64,000 bases of DNA, from assembly GCA_026874595.1 (NCBI GenBank), contig CM049310.1, positions 46,539,058-46,603,057 of the forward strand, in the 5' to 3' direction. This DNA comes from Sipunculus nudus (lineage: Eukaryota; Annelida; Sipuncula; Golfingiida; Sipunculidae). The notes under the pieces were generated by a model that worked only from the letters and a program-made list of their open reading frames with translations, was not told the DNA's origin and ran no database searches. The position numbers and the translations under genes are program-made. Shown here piece by piece: positions 11,270 to 23,555 of the stretch. Each line of letters starts with the position of its first letter. Position 1 is the stretch's first letter.

Positions 11270-13310
11270 TCCCACGTATGACTTAGATTGAATAAAGAAG
11301 TAAACATCCTGTCCAACAGGGCCGTCCAGCCTCTGCCAAACTTCTGATTTCCCTTTGAGGATATTAATACCACGTTAGGAGCTTTCGGCGCCTTGCATTG
11401 CCATCGTAATTACAGTTTTGTCACTCGGTTGCTGGTTTCAGGTATTTCCTAGCGTACTTACTAGTGAGGACTCTGGGGGACCTGGGATCCTCCCATTAAC
11501 AGGTTGATTGGCATTTTTCCTCTCTTTACCCCAGATCATCAGGTTCAAGTGCTGAACATCTTGTGTTTATATTTGCTGGTCAAACGATAGTATGTAGGGC
11601 AAGCAATCTCAGTTGTCTTGGTATTCATCATAAAACAATATAACATCTGTTGCAAAGTCCTAATTGGTTGTTCGATGATGGCATCACTATGGCATATGTT
11701 TAGGTCCTTGATTTGTCAGTCTCTAGCAACTTGCAAAGTTGGTTTATGAGCTTTGACTGGAGGTATAATACTAGATCACTATGCAAAACCCTCGGAATTG
11801 CATATTTCAAGATGAATTCATGCATTCAGCAATGGTGCGAGTCGCATGAGCCGGCCATGGATAAGCATCTGCAAACTTCGAAAAATAGTATGAAAGGACA
11901 CAAATGTACTGGTGTCCAATCTCATTGAAATGAGCGATCGCAGAATGTCTATGGCCATAAGTTCCATTCTGTCTTCTACGGGACCTTTATTAATTCCTTA
12001 CCGGCTCCCGTGCCTGGCACACACGGTACATCTTTGCTAACAAATCACATCCTCGGTGTGACCTGGCCAGTAAAAGTGTTAGTGTATACATTATGTAAGG
12101 TCTTTGTTTACGCACAAATGTCCAGCTAGTGTCACGTTATGAACACATTTCAGGATTTCTTTCTTTCTGTCACAAGTTGTCGAATCGTAAGAGGCATGTT
12201 TTTTCCTGGGAGCCCATCTATCTCTCTATTTACTCGAATTGACATGTCTGTTTGTCCCGGAAAACCCACAGAAACGGGCCATGAGAGTGGGCCATTTTTG
12301 CCATCAGCGTCAGTCAGATGCCCTAACTTACAAAATGCAGACCAATTTGGTCCTTCCACTTGCACACAATTGAATTCCCACATCAGCAGCATAACATCAC
12401 TACGCTATCAAATTGCTGACCTTCACCATGGCCTATTACCACAAAGACAAAGAAGTGGTTCCATATCGAGCATCAGACGTGGTTATCTTACGGGTCTGGG
12501 GAGTTCGCTACCTTACGGGTAATTGGACACTACGCGGCCATATACCCTTCTTCTGCAATGGGTCCCCATTCTCTGGTTCTCTATATACAGCTTTCAAGTC
12601 TCATGATCTTGTGGCTATCACTGCCATTGGTGGATTTGTATGTGTCTGGTGAGGAGGATCATCATTTTGGATATGGCAGGATCCTCTTGTAGCTTTTGTT
12701 ATGCGTTTGTTCATACGCTTGACACCATTCCTCGAATGACTTGACTGTTTTTGGGCGCCTTGAGCTGCGTCATTCTCTTGGTTGTTACCCATTTTTCGCT
12801 GTTGGGATGGCTGACACCTTATATCCGGTGTTACAGTGTCCTGTCTCTTGCACTGTCGAAAAGGGAGCCATCGAGCTGGCATCTCTTCTATCTGTCTGAA
12901 ATTCTTCAGCCATTTCAGTGACGCTTGGTCAGTCCGGAAAAGGAAGTTGTGCCCCTACAAAATATGTCTGAAGTGTTTGATAAACGTTACTGCTGTCAGA
13001 TGTTTGGTCGCACAATATTTACGTTTAGAATTTATACAGAGTACTGCTGACATAAGCGATACAAAGTCTCTGTCTAGAATTTTAGACAGCACGGCATCCA
13101 TTCCTTCACTTAGGACAGCACGGCATCCATTCCTTTTTCTGTGCATTGGACCAGTCTCTCTTTTTGGTTCCCCCTAATCAAAGCGATCATCGGCGCAATG
13201 ACTTAAGACATTTTGTACACTTTGCGACTATAGTAGGCTGCCAATCCAAGAAAACTTCCAATTTTGGAAAGGTCACTGGGCAGCTCCTCCTCCATTAACA
13301 GGTTCTGTCT
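11270..13310 (-). mobile_element. Decayed Ty3/gypsy-type LTR retrotransposon pol, 3' half
   Basis: Minus-strand segments in shifting frames match the order of a gypsy pol. About 13290-13180 is the RT thumb (GSFLGLAAYYSR). About 13150-12850 is RNase H (CATKHLTAVTFIKHFRHIL, then after a frame change FLFRTDQASLKWL and MPARWL). About 12165-12000 is the integrase HHCC finger (LAGHLCVNKD ... FYWPGHTEDVIC, CTVCARHG). About 11990-11720 is the integrase core (MELMAIDIL, QYICVLSYYFSKFADAYP, VLHSD, INQLCKLLETD). About 11560-11280 is the integrase C-terminal region. Many stops and frameshifts show it is dead. No LTRs or primer-binding site were seen. The 5' part of pol is missing and the element stops near a family A repeat at 13.39 kb. 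The linker at 12.2-12.8 kb is open in patches but unrecognised. Confidence 0.8.
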
Positions 13311-13390
13311 TTGAATACATGAGCCCTTTTACACTAAAATTGACTAATGTTGGAGTTAAAAATGGAGGTCTAACAGAACACAGTTAATTT

Positions 13391-15115
13391 TATTAGCTCA
13401 GCTGACGAGCTATAGCGACCACCCTTTCTCCATCGTCCGTCTGTCTGTCCTTCCGTTAACAGGGCACAAATCGTAACCACTGCACCTAGAATCTTCTTAC
13501 TTGACAACCAGGGAGGTCAATGAAAACTTGAAATTAAGTCTCTGTTACCCATATCCTCTGAGCTATGGTGCTCCGAAATATCACCCAAAATAATGAAAAA
13601 TTTGATACAAAAGCTCAAGTATCTGAAAAACTAATGCGTTGATCACCTTGATTCTTTGCATGGATATTGATCTTGGAGTGTTTCTTCAGTTTCTGCAGAC
13701 TGGTGGCGCCACCTGTATTTTTTCGATTTTTTACGATTTTTTCTTCTCTATTTTGATACCTTAATAGATGCCGTCATCTGTTCACAGGGAACAAATCGTA
13801 ACCACTGGATTTGGAATCTTCTTACTTTTACATCTAGATAGGTCCATGAAAAGCTTCCTTGGAAACATGGAATTTGGTCTCTGTTACCCATATTCTTCAA
13901 GCTATGGGTCTCGTAAGTACCCCCCCCCCCCCACCCCCTATTATGAAAAATTTGATACAAAAGCTCAAGTATCTGAACAGCTAATGCATGTCATCTGTTA
14001 ACAGGGCACAAATCATAACGAATTGAATTAGAATCTTCTGTCTTGACATGCAGGGAGGCCCATGAAAAGTCTCCTTGGAATCCTGGAATTAGTTCTATGT
14101 TACCCAAAACATCCATATTGTCCAAGCTATGGGGTTTCCAAGTACCCCCCCCCCCTGAATAATAGAAAATTTGATACAAAAGCTCAAGTATCTAAACAAC
14201 TAATGCATTGATTACCATGATTCTTTGCATGAATATTGATTATGGGGTGTTACACCAGTTTTTGCAGAATGGTGGTGCCACCTGTATTTTTCAATTTTTA
14301 CAATTTTTTTCTCTATTTTTGAGACCTTAAAAAATGCAGTAATCTGTTAAACAGGCACAAATCGTAACCCTTGGACCTGGAATCTGGTTGCCTATATTTC
14401 TGAGCTATGGGGCTCCAAAGTACCCCCCCCCCCCTCCAGAATAATAGAAAATTTGATACAAAAGCTCCAGTATCTGAATAACTATTGAATTGATCACCCC
14501 GATTCTTTGCATGCATATTCATCATGGAGTGTTTCATTAGTTCTTGCCGACTGGTGGCACCACATTTTTTTTATAAATTTTAACACATTTTTTTTCTTCA
14601 AAGACCTTCAAAGATGCCGTTGTCTGTTAACAGGGCACAAATTGTAATCATTGGTCCTAGAATCTTCATACCAGGGAGGTTTATGAAAAATATCCTTGCA
14701 GACTTGAAATTAGGTCTCTTTTACCCATATTCTCTGAGCTATTGGGCTTATAAGCACCCCAAGCATAATTAAAACTTTGATACCAAAGCAGGGCACAAAT
14801 CATAAAAATTGGACCTGGAATCTTCTAATCTAAAATCCAGGGGAGGTCTATGAAAAGTCTCCTCGGAAATGTAAATTAAGGTCTCTGTTACCCATATTTT
14901 CTGAGCTAAGGGGCTTATAAGCACCCCTCAGAATAACTGAAAATTTGATACCAAAGTTGGGCAAAAATCATAACCTTTGGGCCCAGAATCTTCTTACTTG
15001 ACATACTGAGAGTTCCTCAAAAGTTCTCCCAAGAAACCTGAAATTGGGTCACAGTGACCTATAATCTCAGAGTTTTCGAGTATGTCTGAGCACCCCAGAA
15101 ATAATGCAAAAAAAA
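13391..15115 (+). repeat. Family A tandem array, seven diverged units
   Basis: It starts with a family A end whose hairpin is damaged (TTAGCTCAGCTGACGAGCTATAG). A GTCY-type microsatellite follows (13433-13455), then units whose 'GGGCACAAATC' marker lies near 13462, 13787, 14003, 14354, 14633, 14791 and 14959. Spacing varies (158-351 bp) because later units have lost the palindrome block. Several carry a C-tract (13918-13932, 14146-14155, 14424-14434). The exact GGTGGCGCCACC is at 13702-13713. Confidence 0.8.
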
Positions 15116-15791
15116 AAAAACACACAAATTGCCAGATTACTCATGAAAGGCTGGATGGATTGTCATCAAATTTGTTGTGCTGATGTTGTGCTGTTGTGCT
15201 GATGAACTTAAGCTAATATGCATGAATAATGATGCCACCTACATTATCTTAATTAGTTGTCTTTGCAAGGACATATTATCATCATGTCAGTCGGCTGAGC
15301 GTCATGACCCACGGGTAACTTGTGTTACTTCCTTATACACTAATTTTAAGCATACTATTAAAATCAGGCCAAACATTTTACCAAGGCAAGTCCTGATACA
15401 ATAAATCTGGTTTCAGGGACTTTTGTAAATTTTCCCAAAGATTCCGCTGTTTCTGTAACAGAAGACAGTATCTCTCTGCTTTTACAAATGAAATTATTCT
15501 CTGTTCTTAACTTTCTTTAGAAATTGTAACAGTCACTGTTTAGAAAAGTATCAAAATCGTTTTCCAGATTAATCCCATATGATATACAGATGGGCCAACA
15601 TTTACAAATGTAGTGTCCCTAGACATAGCTGATTTAAGAACACCTATTGTCTAAAAACAAACTATTTATTAGCCAAATTGTCATTAAATTAGTTTTTCTT
15701 TGGCATTACTAGAAGATCATAACATAAAAGTTTTTATGAGCAAAGCATCCTGTAATATATTTAAGTACTTGAAGCCAATTACACATAATTG
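15116..15791. repeat. Left copy of a direct repeat flanking the family B element
   Basis: The part at about 15490-15700 ('cagatgggccaacatttaca', 'tagtgtccctagacat', 'atttattagccaaa') recurs diverged at about 16690-16900 on the other side of the TIR element. The rest is AT-rich with no gene seen. Confidence 0.55.
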
Positions 15792-16652
15792 TATCCGCCA
15801 AAACGAAGTTTTACGGATACTATGTTTTTGACCGGGTTCCGCCGCCGTGTTCGTTTCCGGAGAACTCCTCTGAGACTACTGGACGGATTTCTCCGAAACT
15901 GAAACCGATTATCGGGTCACATGTGAACTGGTGCCTAACCAATAGGCCTTGACCTCTGACCTTTCCTCTTTGCCCAACGTCCGTTTGTGCGTCTGTTTCC
16001 ATACATAAATCCACATATCTTGGGAACCGTTTGACCAATCAGGAAAAAAATTTGTACAAATGTAGCCCTTGGATAGCTTTATAACATACACAAAAATGGT
16101 GGCGCCACCTGCAGCCATTTTTGCACAGTGTCCATCTGTTCATCTGCCTTGGGTTAAAATTACTCATATCTCTTCAGTGGTTTGACTAATTCACCTGAAA
16201 TTCGGCATGCGTATACATCCTAGATAGCTTTCTTGATTTTATGACAGGTGGCGCCACCTACATTCACGTTCATGCTGCAGACATCCAAGTTCATATCTCG
16301 GGAACCGTTCAACCAGTCAGGAAAAATTTCTACACAAATGTAGCCCTTGGATAGCTTTATAACATACACAAAAATGGTGGCGCCACCTGCAGCCATTTTT
16401 GCACAGCGTCTATCTGTTTGTCTGCTGTGGGATAAAATCACTCCTATCTCTGCAGTGGTTTGACTTTTCAACCTGAAATTTTGCATGTGTATACATCTTG
16501 GATAGTTTCTCGTTCAAATAACAGGTAGCGCCACCTACAATCATGTTTACGTGGCAGACATCCATTCTAATATGTAACACATGTAACTCTATTTCCCCTT
16601 GCCACTCAATCCATGCCTCACTGAACCCGTCTTACTCTGATTTTGGCGGATA
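15792..16652 (+). mobile_element. TIR-bounded family B element (MITE-like, 861 bp)
   Basis: Perfect 12-bp terminal inverted repeats, TATCCGCCAAAA (15792-15803) and TTTTGGCGGATA (16641-16652), bound the element. Both ends contain TA, consistent with a TA target duplication as made by Tc1/mariner-type transposases. The interior has a unique left part ('gttccgccgccgtgttcgtt', 'gtcacatgtgaac', 'cctctgacctttcc') and about 1.5 family B units with exact GGTGGCGCCACC at 16098, 16247 and 16376. There is no transposase. Related but end-damaged copies are at 5.4-6.8 kb and, reversed, at 46.76-47.6 kb. Confidence 0.7.
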
Positions 16653-18144
16653 AACGTATTCTAGTTTAAATATATGTTCTTCAGAAACTGTTTCTTTGGA
16701 AATTATAGTAGTTACTGTTAAGATAAATATCAAAATTATTTTCCTGCTCCATCCCATATGAAATACAGATGGGCCAACATGTACAAATGTAGTGTCCGTA
16801 GACATGTAGAGTCCGTAGACAAAGCTTAACTTAAACAGCTGTTGCCTCTATATACATTAAAACTAAGTATTTATCAGCAAAAACTGTCAGTAAAATACCT
16901 AGGAATCAATCAATAAAAACAAAGTTAATAAATAGATCAATGTCATCAGTGGTCATTCTTAACCAATCAGAAAACTACTGGTATCAGACTTCAAAGAGTC
17001 TTTGTCACTTTTAAGAATAAAAAGCATTTGATAATGCTGAATTTTTAATAAATTTCTCATTTTGAACACTTATTCTTAAATAGGATTCTTTATCAAGATA
17101 ATTGAGAAAGGGTATGCTTAAGAATTAACACACATTTGATTATAATGCAGTTTAATTTTTTTTTACTTTGAACAATGGTCATACAGGTTAAATTTAATAA
17201 AGTTTATAAAGACAGATTATTTGAAAGGATATGGATTGACTATAAATGAAGTATATTCTTTCACTCTGAATAAGGTGCATGTTCTTTATCAACCAAGATC
17301 AAAACATATGATGCACAGTGTCTATATACATTAAAGAGATAAGGTTTTTAATTTTACACTGTTAAATCATGTTATTCAAATAGGTTTCGAATTATGAGAA
17401 TAAGTTTATAGCAGAAACAGTCAGATCAAAATGACATTATTAGTTCATATGATGCTTCATCTAAGTATTAAAGTTTCACATTTGATACTTCTTTCAGTTT
17501 CTGTCATTAAAGATAAAATGACATACTGTTTAGGACCTGCTGCACTACCTTATATATAGCTTATAAATAGCTCATTATGGTTGACTTTTTTTTCTGAATT
17601 TTTTCTGAAGACTTTAATTACTTTTACATTTGTGTAACAGTGACTCTTATGTTGTTAGAAACTTTTATTTTGATGTAATCACAGATTATACCTACATTGT
17701 GGTTCATGTAGCGTCGTAGACAAAAAGATTCACAGAGTTTCTGAGTAAATTTACCAAAAATTAAATTTTCATATTTATCACATATTTGCAGGGAAAACAC
17801 CAAAATGTGAAAATACTCATTCCATAAATGAATTAATTATGTTGGTTATGTCAGTGAACTGAACCATGGACAATATCATTCACACAATTAAAGTGTTTGA
17901 CAGGTACCCAACTACCCATTCAGAGTTTTTTATATCTTCTCTTAAACATGTAATGTCCGTAGACAGAACTTTGCCACCAATATTCATCATCTGGTTAAAC
18001 CAAACGGTTAAAGTTTGTGCTCTGAAATATTTTTCCTGATTCCCCCAGGGGAAGGTTGTTTAGGCAACAGGGACTCTCACGTGCAATGATTTTGAAAATT
18101 TCACCCAGCTACAACATAAAGTGTACACCTGATTGTGGGTAAAG
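16653..18144. repeat. Right direct-repeat copy and diverged satellite-like DNA
   Basis: The unit at about 16690-16900 repeats the left flank of the family B element. A TGTCCGTAGACA-type word recurs near 15612, 16790, 16808, 17708 and 17945, suggesting an old diverged tandem array. The remainder is AT-rich and has no recognised gene. Confidence 0.45.
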
Positions 18145-18561
18145 GTGTAGTTTAGGGTTTTTTTTTATAAAATGCCTATATTACCATATTTAATGCAAAT
18201 TATAAACAAAAGTAATATTCTTAAATATAGAGGAGATGTATAGTTTTAGAAAAAAATAAGGGTTATATAATGAAAGGTGTTCTTGTTTGAGAGTCATTGT
18301 GACCTAAAAATTTACTTTAATGGCTCAAATTTTGATCTTCTACCATGACGTTATGCATGACGTTTATGACGTCACCAGGAAAACAGCTATATTGGAGCAA
18401 TTTATCTCATTATATATAAAATATATTGGTTATTAAAATATATATGCCTTATTCTTATTTAAGTATACATTTCTTCTTATTATAGAACCACACTATTTTG
18501 GAAATAATGCATTAACAATTGGTAATACAGGCCTTTTATAAAAAAAAACCCTAAACCACAC
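18145..18561 (+). mobile_element. MITE with about 40-bp terminal inverted repeats
   Basis: The left end GTGTAGTTTAGGG...TTTTATAAAATGCCTATATTACCA pairs with the right end TGGTAATACAGGCC...CCCTAAACCACAC, with only a few mismatches over about 40 bp. The interior of about 330 bp is noncoding and contains three TGACG words including a perfect TGACGTCA (18367-18374). No clear target duplication was found, so the superfamily is undetermined. Confidence 0.7.
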
Positions 18562-18744
18562 GATTACTTGTCTCGTCCCAAGACGTGCCATTCCAATCCG
18601 CTCTGCTCACCATTACCTGATTGTGAACTAAGCCTTACAAGTCCAAGCATAAAAAATAAATATGATCATGGGTACTTGAATTCAGAATACCTCATTGGGA
18701 GCCTTGCAGGCTCAAGGGAGTAAGAGCCAGAATTTTGTTACACT

Positions 18745-19041
18745 GTGTTTGTACGGGCCAACTTTAAAAGCGACATGCTGGGACGGGGTAATAGTATAAG
18801 AAACACCTACTGTAGTACTGACAGTGATACTGGTTACAATACATGGGCATTGAGTGGTGTTTGGTCTGAGGTTGATTGTAGAAACTCTCACTGTATGGCT
18901 ATCGGACTCAATATGTGGCAGGGCCTAATAATACCGAGTCCGATTAAATCGGGCAAGTACTTAGCAAGTACTAGTAGCTACGGGCATTATGCACCCACCA
19001 AACAATGGGGTAGTTTTCTTGCGATGTGCAAGGTAGAATGA
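18745..19041 (+). CDS. Unrecognised 98-codon ORF
   Basis: An open frame starts MFVRANFKSDMLGRGNS and ends FLAMCKVE. It contains several Cys and Trp residues (TGYNTWALSGVWSEVDC, IGLNMWQGL). Base composition is less AT-rich than the surroundings, which hints at a coding exon or a piece of an element. I recognise no domain, signal peptide or splice context. It may be a chance frame. Confidence 0.2.
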   Translation: MFVRANFKSDMLGRGNSIRNTYCSTDSDTGYNTWALSGVWSEVDCRNSHCMAIGLNMWQGLIIPSPIKSGKYLASTSSYGHYAPTKQWGSFLAMCKVE

Positions 19042-19101
19042 GCCAACAGCGTCTCAGTGTCGCCTGACCTTCATGAATTCTGGGTATACAAGACTAGCTT
19101 A

Positions 19102-19147
19102 AGTCTGGTATCCCGCTCTATTCGATAATAGAGCGGGATACCAGTCT
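19102..19147. repeat. Strong 21-bp inverted repeat with CGAT loop
   Basis: The arms 19102-19122 and 19127-19147 pair with one mismatch. The inner 16 bp (GGTATCCCGCTCTATT) are perfect and the loop is CGAT. A further 'ataccagtcta' occurs at about 19227. It is too short for a typical pre-miRNA. Confidence 0.85.
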
Positions 19148-19639
19148 AGATCAACTTTTGAACGATTTGGGAACCAGTAAATAGTTTGGTGTCTACTCAT
19201 TTTTATTTACGTTCAATAATTTCCGAGAGAAGATACCAGTCTAATGAAAGAATTACTTCCGGGTCACATATGAGTTATTTTATATTTTGGAGAATAAGCA
19301 AGTCTAGTAAATATCCGGTTCCGTTGCGTACATAAAATAAGAAATTAATTTTAAAATAGGAATTTTTCCATCAATTTTTTTACCGGGGCCGTATGAATGG
19401 TACCTAAAGTTCTCAACAGGGGGCGTGTGTGTTCATCTAGTTACCTGGCGTCTCTCGTCTGACAGTGACAGTGCTCGATGAGCTTTGACACTCTTCTAAT
19501 TGCTCCATTGATCTTTAGTTTTATATCTCTGTAAGTTTTTCTCCGTGTCATGCACATGCCACGCACATGTTAATTGTTATAACTGGTAAATCTCATGTGC
19601 CACCATTTTACCTCAGCTGACTATATAACAAATATTACT

Positions 19640-20490
19640 ATAAGCTAGTATAAAAAGCCAGCGATGGTTCGTCACGGCTTTAAACCGTTCGACCTACGAA
19701 TCAGAAAATCAACCTATGGACCTGTACTGTAGATGTTCTCCTACAAAACCCAGTTTGGGTCAATGCTACTATGTTCCTTTGAGAGAAAAACACTATTTTT
19801 TTTCTGTGAAAACGTATTGTTACACTTCAGGATTGTCTATTTAGGGACCTAAGTATTCTGGTATACAATTTAATCAAGAAATATCAAAACCACTTCACTT
19901 TTCTGTTTCTGTTCATATTTGGCAAAAAGATTCCTCGATATATATTATCTGTGACTATGTAGGAAATTATTACAGTATTACGTTATTAATTAACCTGTGC
20001 AAAGCAAGGGTTATTGTTTTCACTTGATGCTGTGTGTGTGTATGTCCGCATGATATCTGGAGATGGTATAATGGATCTTATTGAAATTTATTATATAGGT
20101 TGGTGTTGTGAAGTGTCCACGAAGTTCAATTTTGGTAACATGAGTAACCCAGGAATGAGTTTTTTATCACTATCTTCCCTATATTGGACGCTTTTTATAA
20201 TTTGTATGGAAACAGGGAAACTATTGAAGCTAAAGACCTTTTTCAAGGATATAACTTCATTTAATCAAGATTTAATCGTGTAAAAGGAATTATATCAGAA
20301 TTTTGTAATTTCTTAGTTACCTGGCATTAGCATAAATATAAAATAAATACCTTCAAGTTTGTCCAGGTTTGATCATGGCACAGGTTTGTCACCTCTTTCC
20401 TCTAAGGGGGGGGGGGGGGGGGGGCAGACCTGAAGCATTTGATTACATTTCCCAAGCATGTATGCATAAGGATTTAATCTTTTATAATCC
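19640..20490 (+). repeat. Family E repeat, plus orientation, copy 1
   Basis: It begins with a damaged hairpin region ('cctcagctgactata', 19613) and 'gatggttcgtcacggctttaaaccg'. It runs through 'gacctacgaatc', 'aaacgtattgttacacttcaggattg', 'tgtccaggtttgatcatggcac' and a G-tract (20407-20424) to 'aagcatgtatgcataaggatttaat'. It matches the reverse complement of the 25.4-26.1 kb copy. Its 89-codon open frame (20014-20283) is repeat sequence. Confidence 0.65.
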
Positions 20491-20751
20491 CAATTTTGAA
20501 AGCTAAAAACCTGTTGCTTTCAGACCTTGAAATACAGAAGTATATTTTTAATACATCAGTTGCGTGATTGGTGAAGGCCCACCTGGCTTATTATCTACAC
20601 TTTTCTCGGGGCAGCTCCCTTCAAGGTCTATAGCTGCGATCGGTAGAGCAGCAGTTCAGCGTAGTTTTATTTATTTTGAGTCTTCATGGTATAAACCATG
20701 ACCTTTGACCTTGTTGGTGATGACGTTTGCAAGGGTCATTGGTAGCCATTT

Positions 20752-21380
20752 TAGCTGAGCTATAGTTGTGGTTCGTCTCTGTCTGTAAGACTGGCACGTT
20801 TTGAAACCGTTTGACCTACGAATCCAAAAATAAGGCATACTGTTAGATGTCTACAAAATCTCCTACCATACCAAAATTTTGGTCAATATGATTTCGTTCC
20901 TTCAAGATATTAAGGAAAAACGTCAATTTTCCATTAAAAACCTTTTATCACACTTGAGGACTACCTAATATCAAAACCACTCATCTGTTTTTCTTAATAT
21001 TTACCAGAAGTAATCTCCTATATAATTCCTATATACATTAAGTCAGTTAAGTATAATTTCTATAAGTTATGGGCCCAAACATAATGAACTTAGTAAAAAA
21101 TCAGGAAAAATATTTACTCATTTAACATGATTTTTTAAACTAGAGAATATTCTCCCAAGTATAGAACTTTGTTTAATTAAGATTCAATTGTTTACCCAAA
21201 ATTAGATCTGAATTTTGTAAATTTTTTAAGTTATTAGCATAAAAATAAAATCAGTACCTTAAATTTTTCCCAACTTTGACCATGGCACGTTGTTTTCCTG
21301 TAAGTACTATTGATTTAATTTTCACAGCATGTAAACATAAGTATTTAATTTGTTTAAATTTGAAAATGAAAGCTTGACAA
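20752..21380 (+). repeat. Family E repeat, plus orientation, copy 2
   Basis: It begins TTAGCTGAGCTATAGTTGTG, with the hairpin collapsed to one arm. It continues 'ggcacgttttgaaaccgtttgacctacgaatcc' and ends 'ttgaccatggcacgttg...ttttcacagcatgtaaacataagtatttaa'. It is noncoding. Confidence 0.7.
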
Positions 21381-23555
21381 TTAGGCTAGTTATGGATTTT
21401 TTTCTTGAGTCTCTATTGTAGTCAATTGCTTTGTCCAGATGCAGGGTCCCACTCCAGGTCACTGGAAGTCAGCTATGCCAGGGTTTCTGATTTGTTACAG
21501 TCACTGGGGGAGATCCCCTGCTGTGACAGGTGTACAGTTATTCTCATATCACCACCCAACCCCCAACCCCTCAGAATTGTGAAATCTGAATCAAGTATTA
21601 TTTTTTAGATATTTATTGTTTTGCAAATTTAAAAGATATATTTTTGTGGTAAAAAATAAATTTACATTTGTATGCATGATGTGGTGTTATCTGACAAGTT
21701 TGATATTTATGATGAAGCAATTTAGAATTACTTTTATATTCAGATATATATGTTATATTGGAAATGTATAGAAATAGAAACATATAATAAAAAAAATGTG
21801 ATAAAAAATGTTCTAATATAAACATTTGTTCATTATTGATTCCTGTGCACTGGGACATCAGTTTTTATTGCAAATGTGTAAAATTTATATCATTAAAAAA
21901 ATAATAGGATTAGAAAAAATTAAGATCTTATTGAAACATATTCTTGCCTTCAGAGAATGGAACATAAAGTGATCAGCTCTGTATATCGTCTGTAGGTTCT
22001 CATTTAATATATATTAATTATGAAATTTTTCCTATAAGCACTGTTGAAATAACTTTTATATGCTGTATTTGGAATTAAGCTATTAAGTAATTATGAATGA
22101 ACTTTTTTATCCTGTAAGCATTGTTGAATTAAGTGAAAATTCTAGGTATATACACTATAATAATAAAGATATGTTGTAACTCCCACCATTCCACAACCCC
22201 CCCCCCCCCCCCCCCCCACCACCACCAAGTCCTTTCATATGTGGACTGTGGACAGAAGTTATATTTCTACTATATACATTTCATTAAAAAAATACATATA
22301 TTTAATAACATGTATTATAAAAAAATAGGTTCAATTGAACAAATGTGTAAACTACTGAAATGTCAACAGTTAATCAAAAAGCCAACTAATGATCATGGTA
22401 ATATTAGAGATCATTTGTTCACAAACTGCTCACATGCTTCAGTTTCAACATTCGGAAACACATGGACAGGTCACAAAATATTATTTGCAACAATTTCTTG
22501 CTCATCAATACAAACCAATCATATAAACCAACCATGGCCTATTTTCCCTCTTCCTCTTACACTTTATATATGATCCCTCTCTTTTGTATTCAATCACGAC
22601 CTAAGCCTATGGCAATAAATCCGCATCCATACTTATTTTGCTAAAATTCAAACCATTTTATTATATTTAATTATCTTTTAATAATTTAACAACGAGAAAC
22701 AGGAAATGCCCTTACTCATTGTTCTGACTATGTCAATGTTAGTAAGAAATCGAATTAGTATGAAAAGTTATTTAGGTTTACTGAGTTAATAAAATCCAGA
22801 AGTCTGTATAGCTTATAAGCCGTTGACTTATATTTTGTGGTTTACCGACATTTGTACTGGAGATGATATTTTTTTAACATGCACAATGATATAAATACCA
22901 AATTGTTGTCACTTTTTGAAATGTTGACAGACCTCTTGAATTAAAGAATACCTGCGTGCAGCTCATACATATCAAGTTATAGTCTGCATCATTTTGTTCA
23001 TCTAGGTTAATGGAGCAGAAGATAAACATACCCTGGCATCACTCTTTGACTACAATTTCTGTTAACTAAAGCTCGTTGTTAATGAAACATTATGAAAAAG
23101 ACAAATAAGGTGTTTTTTTATCTTGTTGAAAAAAAAATGATTTTATATATTTCCTGAAGAGGACCTCTTTTTTACCAAAAATATGAAGAAACCATCAACT
23201 AAATATAATTTATTTTCTGAATCAGAATTTTTTACTTATAACGTTAGCATTCAACAAGTGAGTATTTATTGAAATTTTCCATGTGAACAGGTACTGATAT
23301 GGGAAAATTCATGTTCAGTAATGAATGAAATATTAAGAAAACACATTAACAAAGCGAAAACAAGAAAGCGATTGATAAAAATAAGCTGCGATCAAGACAT
23401 GGTGAAATATTTAAAAAAAACAAGGCCTACAGGCCTAATGCGAACCTGTGCATTGGGAAATACACCATGTATAATGCTTCAATCCTGGACCATTACTTTT
23501 CATGTATATGAACAACGCAAGTACTAAACATTTTGAATAAAAAACAATTACACAA
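21381..23555. other. No gene seen; AT-rich DNA
   Basis: A slightly GC-richer stretch at 21405-21608 has a 67-codon frame (CPDAGSHSRSLEVSYARVSD) that could be an exon fragment, but I do not recognise it. There is a C-tract at 22198-22217 followed by CCA repeats. The rest is low-complexity AT-rich sequence. Confidence 0.4.

Noticed and set aside
19102-19147. Bacterial-type terminator or microRNA precursor
   Set aside because: The window is eukaryotic, and the stem of about 21 bp with a 4-base loop is too short for a usual pre-miRNA.
20014-20283. 89-codon plus-strand ORF as a gene
   Set aside because: It lies entirely within a family E repeat copy whose relatives do not keep the frame.
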